Below, piece by piece: positions 4,716 through 8,585 of a DNA stretch of 8,585 bases. Position numbers and translations under genes: made by a program. Position 1 is the first letter of the stretch. The number at the start of each line of letters is the position of its first letter. Below the pieces are notes generated by a model. That model ran no database searches and was not told the DNA's origin. It saw nothing but the letters and a program-made list of their open reading frames with translations. The stretch comes from Chloroflexota bacterium (lineage in GTDB: Bacteria > Chloroflexota > Anaerolineae > Fen-1058), in NCBI GenBank assembly GCA_016219235.1, contig JACRBO010000621.1:1-8585 (forward strand), read 5' to 3'.

Positions 4716-6107
4716 ATGTCGCGACGTACTCGTATTTGGTTGGTGATCACTGTCGTATTGATAGTGCTAGCCTCGCTGGTGGCGCTGACACCGGCCGATC
4801 GCATCGACGCCCTGAACCGCGATATTCGCGTGAGGCTGGGGCTGGATTTGAGCGGCGGCTCGCAGGTCTTGCTGGAAGCCGAAGATTGCGGCACTGAAAA
4901 CATGGCCGAACGTCTGGATAATGCCCGCCAGATTATTGAGAACCGTGTCAATGGTTTGGGCGTATCCGAGCCGGTGGTGCAGGTGCAAGGCGACTGCCGC
5001 TTGCTCGTCGAACTGCCCGCCGTCGATAACCCCGCCGACGCGATTGCGCTGATTCAACAGACCGGTCGACTGGAATGGACCGATAACGGCCAGGATTTCT
5101 TCGAAGATGGGACCGTTATTCGCACGACGGGCAACCCCTCACCCACCGTGGCCGCGACGACTACGCCGGGCACGGGCGTGTTGAGCGGCACACTGCCTCT
5201 CACCGCGACGATTCCTGACAAAGTCTATACTGTCATCGTGGGCGGCGGCGATCTGGAGCCGTCGCGCCTGGGCGTGACCCTGGGCGGCGTTGGCAACAAT
5301 GAGCCGCAAGTTGCCTTCCAATTGCACAGCGACGCTGCGCAGCGTTTTGCGCAGTATACTGCCGCCAATATCGGCAGCGCGGCCTGCATTGTGCTGGACA
5401 ACGTGGTGCAGTCCTGCCCGCGGATTCAAAGCCAGATCCCCGACGGCCAGGGCGTTATCACCGTCGGTGAGGGCGGCGTGGATGAAGCCAACCGCCTGGT
5501 GAACCTGCTACGCTACGGCGCGCTGCCGGTGTCGCTGAAGGTCGTGCAAAGTAACACCATCGGCCCGACGCTGGGCGAAGATTCGATCCGCGCCAGTGTC
5601 ATCGCCGGCATCATCGGCCTGTCAACGGTGGCCTTCTTCATGCTGATGTACTATCGGGTTGCCGGCTTCGTGGCGGTGTTGTCGCTGGCGCTCTACGGCT
5701 TGATCACGTTCTCGATCTTCCGGCTGCTGCCCGTCACGCTGACACTGCCCGGCATCGCCGGTTTTATCCTGTCGGTCGGCGTGGCCGTGGACGGCAACAC
5801 ACTGATCTTCGAGCGATTGAAAGAAGAGCTGCGCCACGGCCGCCGGTTGAACATCGCCGTGGAAGTGGGCTTCGAGCGCGCGTGGACTTCCATCCGCGAC
5901 TCGAACTTTGCCACGCTCATCACCTGCGTCGTGCTGTGGTGGTTCGGCAACAACTTCGGAGCCAGCATCGTCAAAGGCTTCGCCGTGACGCTGGGCATCG
6001 GCGTGTTCATCAGCCTGTTCACTTCAATCCAGGTCACGCGCACCGTGCTGCACCTCATCACGGACAACGTCGATCTGGAAGGCCGCACGAACTTGTTCGG
6101 CGCGTAA
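4716..6107 (+). CDS. secD: Protein translocase subunit SecD
   Basis: SecD forms with SecF a membrane complex that uses the proton gradient to pull proteins out of SecYEG on the outer face of the membrane. The 463-residue protein has TM1 at about 7-25, the hallmark LGLDLSGG (41-48), and an extracytoplasmic domain to about residue 288. Five further TM segments follow (about 290-311, 315-335, 343-364, 398-416, 418-443). Conserved family motifs include AVDGNTLIFERLKEEL (357-372) and FERAWTSIRDSNFATLIT (386-403), with D359 and R367 in the expected intramembrane region. A Thr/Pro/Gly-rich insertion (about 137-167) lies in the head region. Four Cys (C58, C94, C224, C234) are all extracytoplasmic. 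The length is in the range of compact Gram-positive and Chloroflexota SecD proteins. It is the first gene of a two-gene operon; no yajC lies upstream. Confidence 0.97.
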   Translation: MSRRTRIWLVITVVLIVLASLVALTPADRIDALNRDIRVRLGLDLSGGSQVLLEAEDCGTENMAERLDNARQIIENRVNGLGVSEPVVQVQGDCRLLVELPAVDNPADAIALIQQTGRLEWTDNGQDFFEDGTVIRTTGNPSPTVAATTTPGTGVLSGTLPLTATIPDKVYTVIVGGGDLEPSRLGVTLGGVGNNEPQVAFQLHSDAAQRFAQYTAANIGSAACIVLDNVVQSCPRIQSQIPDGQGVITVGEGGVDEANRLVNLLRYGALPVSLKVVQSNTIGPTLGEDSIRASVIAGIIGLSTVAFFMLMYYRVAGFVAVLSLALYGLITFSIFRLLPVTLTLPGIAGFILSVGVAVDGNTLIFERLKEELRHGRRLNIAVEVGFERAWTSIRDSNFATLITCVVLWWFGNNFGASIVKGFAVTLGIGVFISLFTSIQVTRTVLHLITDNVDLEGRTNLFGA

Positions 6108-6126
6108 TCAGGGAAAAGAGACACCT

Positions 6127-7044
6127 ATGTGGAATATTGTCGGTAAACGCTACTGGTTCTTCGCATTCTCGATGTTGTTGACGGTGCCGGGCTTGATCGC
6201 GCTGCTGTTGTTTGGTCTGCCGCTGGCGATCGATTTTACGGGCGGCTCGCTGCTCAAGGTTTCGTTTGAGGCCGCGCCTCCGCCGCCCGCCGACGTTAAG
6301 TTGGTCTTTAGCAACGCCGGATTCCCGGATAGCCAGGTGCAGACATTGTCGGCCAACGGCCTGCAGATCCGCGCCAAGACGATGGAAGACGCCACCAAGA
6401 ATGAGATTCTGGCCGCGCTGCGCGCTCAGTACGGGGCCGTCACCGAATTGGAATTTAGTTCGGTCAGCCCGACGATCGGCGCGGAAGTCGTGCAAAGCGC
6501 GGTGCAGGTCATCGTCATCGCCACGATCGTCATCATGTTGTTCCTGTGGTTTGCCTTCCGGCAGGTGCCCCACTCCATTCGCTATGGCGTGGCGGCCATC
6601 CTGGGTCTGCTCCACGACGTGGTAGTGATCATCGGCTCGGCGGCGCTGTTCGGGCAGCTGCTGGGCTGGCAGGTTGACTCGCTGTTCCTGACGGCCGTGT
6701 TGACCATGCTGGGCTTCTCGGTGCAGGACAAGATCGTGGTCTTCGACCGCATTCGCGAGAACCTCATCAAGCGGCGCGGTGAGAAGTTTGAAGTCATCGT
6801 CAATGCCAGCCTGTTGCAAACTGTGGCGCGCTCGCTGGTAACGCAGTTGACGATGTTCTTCACCATGCTGGCGCTGGCGCTGTTCGGCGGCGTGACGATC
6901 CACAACTTCGTCATCATCCTGCTGATCGGCCTGATGAGCGGCACGTACTCGTCGATCTTCGTCGCTTCGCAGTTGCTGGTGGTCTGGGAAAATCGCGAGT
7001 GGCGCACGTGGTTCCGCCGCAAGCCGCAAACGGCCACGGCGTGA
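6127..7044 (+). CDS. secF: Protein translocase subunit SecF
   Basis: The 305-residue partner of SecD starts 19 nt after the secD stop, with a purine-rich GGGAAAAGAG (6111-6120) upstream of the ATG. TM1 lies at about 8-30. AIDFTGGSLL (34-43) is the SecF version of the D1 motif, and SPTIGAEV (114-121) precedes TM2 (about 121-144). Further TM segments lie at about 150-175 (with LLHD 161-164), 186-208, 238-256 and 260-285. The signature FSVQDKIVVFDRIREN (197-212) corresponds to the widely conserved G-Y/F-S-I/V-N/H-D-T-VVVFDRIREN. Here the residues flanking D201 are Q200 and K202 rather than N/H and T. The conserved Asp (D201) and Arg (R208) remain. The last codon overlaps the first heptamer of a repeat array, and an intrinsic terminator follows. 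Confidence 0.97.
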   Translation: MWNIVGKRYWFFAFSMLLTVPGLIALLLFGLPLAIDFTGGSLLKVSFEAAPPPPADVKLVFSNAGFPDSQVQTLSANGLQIRAKTMEDATKNEILAALRAQYGAVTELEFSSVSPTIGAEVVQSAVQVIVIATIVIMLFLWFAFRQVPHSIRYGVAAILGLLHDVVVIIGSAALFGQLLGWQVDSLFLTAVLTMLGFSVQDKIVVFDRIRENLIKRRGEKFEVIVNASLLQTVARSLVTQLTMFFTMLALALFGGVTIHNFVIILLIGLMSGTYSSIFVASQLLVVWENREWRTWFRRKPQTATA

Positions 7045-7078
7045 CAATGACCAATGAACAATGATCAATGAACAAAGG
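7044..7078. repeat. NCAATGA heptamer tandem array at the secF stop
   Basis: Starting on the last base of the secF stop codon are the units ACAATGA, CCAATGA, ACAATGA, TCAATGA and a degenerate ACAAAGG, in exact 7-bp register. Only the first position varies in the first four. The last unit merges into the base of the secF terminator. Confidence 0.9.
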
Positions 7079-7109
7079 GGCCGACTGATAAAGTCGGCTC
7101 TTTTGTTTT
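7074..7109 (+). terminator. Rho-independent terminator of secDF
   Basis: GCCGACT (7080-7086) pairs perfectly with AGTCGGC (7092-7098) around a GATAA loop. The stem can be extended through G-T and A-T pairs to 7074/7104, and the run TTTTGTTTT (7101-7109) follows. This is the clearest intrinsic terminator in the window and closes the secDF unit. Confidence 0.93.
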
Positions 7110-7137
7110 CAAGTCAACGCGGGTACAATGTCAACCA

Positions 7138-7165
7138 TCACTCGTCACTCGTTACTCGTTACTCA
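7138..7165. repeat. TYACTCR heptamer tandem array abutting the B3/B4 gene start
   Basis: Four units in exact register, TCACTCG, TCACTCG, TTACTCG and TTACTCA, are followed by TT and the ATG at 7168. The reverse complement (NGAGTRA) resembles the NCAATGA family on the other side of the secF terminator, so the two arrays face each other in opposite orientation. No Shine-Dalgarno lies between the array and the ATG. Confidence 0.9.
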
Positions 7166-7167
7166 TT

Positions 7168-7920
7168 ATGATCTATCGCATCGATCCCCAAATCTTCCAA
7201 AACTATCCCGGCTATGTGCGCGGGCTGGTCATCGCGCGGCGTGCGATCAACATCGAGCCGCCCATCGACGAGGTGGCCCGCCTGCTCGCGGGCGCGCAGA
7301 AAACGATCCGCGAGCGGGCCGATCTTGATCCCGTATCCGCGCATCCTAACATCGCGGCGTGGCGAGAAGCCTATCGTGCTTTTGGCGCTAAACCAACTGA
7401 TTTTCCCAGCGCGATCGAGTCATTGGTGAAGCGCGTGCGGCGCAAAGACGCTTCGACTTCGCTCAGCGCAGGCTTGCCGTACATCAACACGCTCGCCGCC
7501 ATCGGCAACAGCGCGTCGCTGCGCTACCTGGCGCCGATTGGTGGTCACGCGATCGATCTGCTGCACGCCGATGATGAATTAGCCTTAGGCTACGCGCAAG
7601 GTCATGAAGAATTTCTGCCGCTCAACGGCGGCCCGATTGAACATCCGCTGCCCGGCGAGATCATTTTCTATGTGACGTCACCCTCACGCGCCGTGCCGCC
7701 GGTGATGACGCGCCGCTGGACGTGGCGGCAGGGCGAGTTTACGAAGTTGCAGCGCACGACGACAGCGGTCGTGATCAATATCGACGGCCTGCCGCCGGTG
7801 ACACGCGCAGATGTGGAGACCATCAGCGCCGATGTCGCGACGTTGGTCGGAATGTACTGCGGTGGAGCCAGTGTCGAAATCAAGGTGTTGAGTGAAGAAA
7901 ATCCGGCGGTTGAGATTTGA
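7168..7920 (+). CDS. B3/B4 (tRNA-editing-like) domain protein
   Basis: The 250-residue protein is a free-standing B3/4 domain, the fold that in the PheRS beta subunit hydrolyses mischarged Tyr-tRNA(Phe). Family signatures are REAYRAFGAKPTDFPSAIESL (66-86, with the FGAKP-x-x-F/Y-P-S core), LPYINTLAAIGNSASLRYL (103-121) and APIGGHAIDL (122-131). PGEIIFYVTSP (162-172) and TRRWTWRQGEFTKL (181-194) follow, with a final strand-helix part to about 235. Stand-alone members are thought to be trans-editing or aminoacyl/amino-acid hydrolases, but the substrate is unknown. Between the two conserved blocks, residues about 94-102 (DASTSLSAG) are encoded by a copy of an interspersed DNA repeat and look like an in-frame insertion in a loop. 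The start has no Shine-Dalgarno and directly follows a heptamer array. It is probably monocistronic. Confidence 0.88.
   Translation: MIYRIDPQIFQNYPGYVRGLVIARRAINIEPPIDEVARLLAGAQKTIRERADLDPVSAHPNIAAWREAYRAFGAKPTDFPSAIESLVKRVRRKDASTSLSAGLPYINTLAAIGNSASLRYLAPIGGHAIDLLHADDELALGYAQGHEEFLPLNGGPIEHPLPGEIIFYVTSPSRAVPPVMTRRWTWRQGEFTKLQRTTTAVVINIDGLPPVTRADVETISADVATLVGMYCGGASVEIKVLSEENPAVEI
7449..7468. repeat. Copy of the CTTCGACTxCGCTCAG repeat inside the B3/B4 coding sequence
   Basis: The core CTTCGACTTCGCTCAG occupies 7451-7466. With the adjoining bases, CGCT (7449-7452) can pair with AGCG (7465-7468). It lies in frame in the B3/B4 gene and encodes part of the segment DASTSLSAG. The same core, with other flanks, occurs in the intergenic element at 7943-8023. 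Confidence 0.8.
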
Positions 7921-7924
7921 TAAC

Positions 7925-7941
7925 TTGCCCTACGCGGGCAA
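7925..7941 (+). terminator. Short hairpin just after the B3/B4 gene, possible terminator
   Basis: TTGCCC (7925-7930) and GGGCAA (7936-7941) form a perfect 6-bp stem with a TACGC loop, four bases after the stop codon. There is no T-run, so a termination role is uncertain; it could also be part of the adjacent repeat cluster. Confidence 0.45.
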
Positions 7942-7942
7942 C

Positions 7943-8023
7943 GCTCCTTCGACTACGTGGCGGGCACGTTCTTCGACTTCACTACGTTCCGTTCAGAATG
8001 CGCCCGCCACTCCGCTCAGGATG
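7943..8023. repeat. Nested pair of CTTCGACT...CTCAG palindromic repeats
   Basis: An outer copy is split into TCCTTCGACTACG (7945-7957) and CTCCGCTCAGGA (8010-8021). Inside it, GTGGCGGGC (7957-7965) is perfectly complementary to GCCCGCCAC (8002-8010). Between these arms lies an inner copy that begins TTCTTCGACTTC (7969-7980) and ends TTCAGAA (7992-7998). The terminal bases are complementary within each copy but differ between copies (TCCT with AGGA outside, TTCT with AGAA inside), as expected for an element that folds as a hairpin. The whole block can form one long imperfect stem. There is no open reading frame in this intergenic stretch (7921-8117). Confidence 0.75.
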
Positions 8024-8054
8024 CTTTGTGCAGGAAGAGTTGATAAGATTCAGT

Positions 8055-8103
8055 AACGTGATGCGTGGTGCGTGAAAAACACGGAACACGCATCAGGCAA
8101 CAC
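8055..8103. repeat. Heptamer arrays (TGCGTGR and NNAACAC types) upstream of the dehydrogenase
   Basis: In 7-bp register the stretch reads AACGTGA, TGCGTGG, TGCGTGA, AAAACAC, GGAACAC, GCATCAG, GCAACAC. TGCGTGG is identical to the left-hand unit of the array at 1240-1293. TGATGCGTG (8059-8067) is perfectly complementary to CACGCATCA (8087-8095), so this array also has an inverted, hairpin-forming layout. Confidence 0.8.
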
Positions 8104-8117
8104 GTGTGAGGATTATC

Positions 8118-8585
8118 ATGCGAGCATTAGTCATCGATAACGGGCTGCGATTAGACACCGACTATCCCATGCCGATTCCGCCGGCCGGCGAGGCGCTGGT
8201 GCGCGTGCTGCGCGCCGGCGTGTGCAATACCGATCTGGAACTGGTGAAAGGCTATATGAATTTCAAGGGCGTGCCCGGCCACGAATTCGTCGGCGTAGTG
8301 GAGCAGGCCGTCGGGCGCGAGGATCTGATCGGGCGCAGAGTGGCCGGCGAGATCAACGCGGCCTGCGGCGTGTGCGAGACGTGCCGCGCCAATCGACCGA
8401 CGCACTGTCCTAATCGCACCACGCTGGGCATCGATCGCCGCGGCGGCACGTTTGCCGATTACACGGTGCTGCCATTCGAGAATCTGCACCCGCTGCCCGA
8501 TTCGATTACGGATGATCAAGCCGTCTTCGTCGAGCCGCTGGCGGCGGCCTGTGAAATCCCCGATCAGGTGTACATCCGCCCGACC
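8118..8585 (+). CDS. Zinc-dependent medium-chain alcohol/polyol dehydrogenase, 5' part
   Basis: The frame is open from the ATG at 8118 to the window end (156 codons); the Rossmann half and C-terminus are missing. The N-terminal GroES-like domain has the full set of zinc ligands. Catalytic zinc ligands are C36 (GVCNTDLEL), H55-E56 (PGHEFVG) and E139 (VEPLAAACE). Structural zinc ligands are C83, C86, C89 and C97 (CGVCETCRANRPTHC). The EPLAAA form of the third ligand and the NTDLEL string resemble the sorbitol/threonine/glucose dehydrogenase branch more than classical ethanol dehydrogenase. NAD(P) preference cannot be seen because the nucleotide-binding loop is outside the window. GAGGA (8108-8112), five bases upstream, supports the start. 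It is preceded by a heptamer array with no clear promoter. Confidence 0.92.
   Translation, partial: MRALVIDNGLRLDTDYPMPIPPAGEALVRVLRAGVCNTDLELVKGYMNFKGVPGHEFVGVVEQAVGREDLIGRRVAGEINAACGVCETCRANRPTHCPNRTTLGIDRRGGTFADYTVLPFENLHPLPDSITDDQAVFVEPLAAACEIPDQVYIRPT

Noticed and set aside
6058..7068. 336-codon open frame on the minus strand opposite secF
   Set aside because: The product is low-complexity Q/R/D/H-rich; the + strand encodes an unmistakable SecF.
7101..7129. Promoter for the B3/B4 gene (TTTTGT, 17 bp, TACAAT)
   Set aside because: The -10 element is fair, but the -35 match is poor and lies in the terminator T-run, so it is not strong enough to list as a feature.
7044..7165. CRISPR array
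   Set aside because: The repeats are contiguous 7-bp units without spacers, and no cas gene is nearby.

Overview
The window reads as a GC-rich bacterial chromosome segment, most likely from Chloroflexota (Anaerolineae-like). This placement is inferred. It rests on the SecD and SecF sequence style (SecD with a Thr/Pro-rich insertion, SecF with a GFSV-x-D motif), the mix of a MenC/NAAAR-type enzyme, a B3/B4-domain protein and a zinc-dependent MDR dehydrogenase, and abundant short intergenic repeats. No rRNA, tRNA, CRISPR array, transposase or phage gene is visible. Every supportable gene is on the + strand.

Layout. (1) Positions 1-324 hold the 3' end of an enolase-superfamily gene (o-succinylbenzoate synthase / N-acylamino acid racemase). 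(2) Positions 365-1233 hold a tight two-gene cassette with an ATGA overlap: a 136-residue protein of unknown function and a small C39-like (papain-fold) cysteine peptidase. (3) Positions 1295-2872 hold a stand-alone SpoIIE/PP2C-type phosphatase, then a tail-anchored protein with an N-terminal Cys/His cluster and a long Pro-rich linker carrying six D/S/T-x-T-L/I motifs. (4) Positions 2957-4459 hold a two-TM RCK (TrkA-N/TrkA-C) protein that looks like a K+ channel but has no recognisable selectivity filter. It is followed 12 nt later by a very short P-loop kinase-like protein. (5) Positions 4620-7109 are a complete secDF transcription unit: a perfect-consensus sigma70 promoter (TTGACA-17-TATAAT), a leader stem-loop, secD, secF and a strong intrinsic terminator. 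(6) Positions 7168-7920 encode a B3/B4 (PheRS beta editing-like) domain protein. (7) From 8118 to the window end runs the N-terminal half of a zinc-dependent alcohol/polyol dehydrogenase.

The most unusual layer is the repeat content between genes. At three junctions there are degenerate 7-bp tandem arrays (families NCACGCA, NCAATGA and TYACTCR), arranged as opposed, inverted pairs. In two cases the array runs to within 0-2 nt of the next start codon, where a Shine-Dalgarno sequence would normally be. A second family, with core CTTCGACTxCGCTCAG and flanks that stay complementary although their sequence differs, is present as a nested pair at 7943-8023. It also appears as an apparent in-frame insertion inside the B3/B4 gene. 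The hexamer CGATCG is also strongly over-represented (20 copies counted by eye).

Functionally, secDF is the only well-defined pathway unit. The phosphatase and the Thr-motif membrane protein may be partners in a phospho-signalling system, and the RCK protein and P-loop protein may be co-transcribed. Both of these links are inferences from adjacency.
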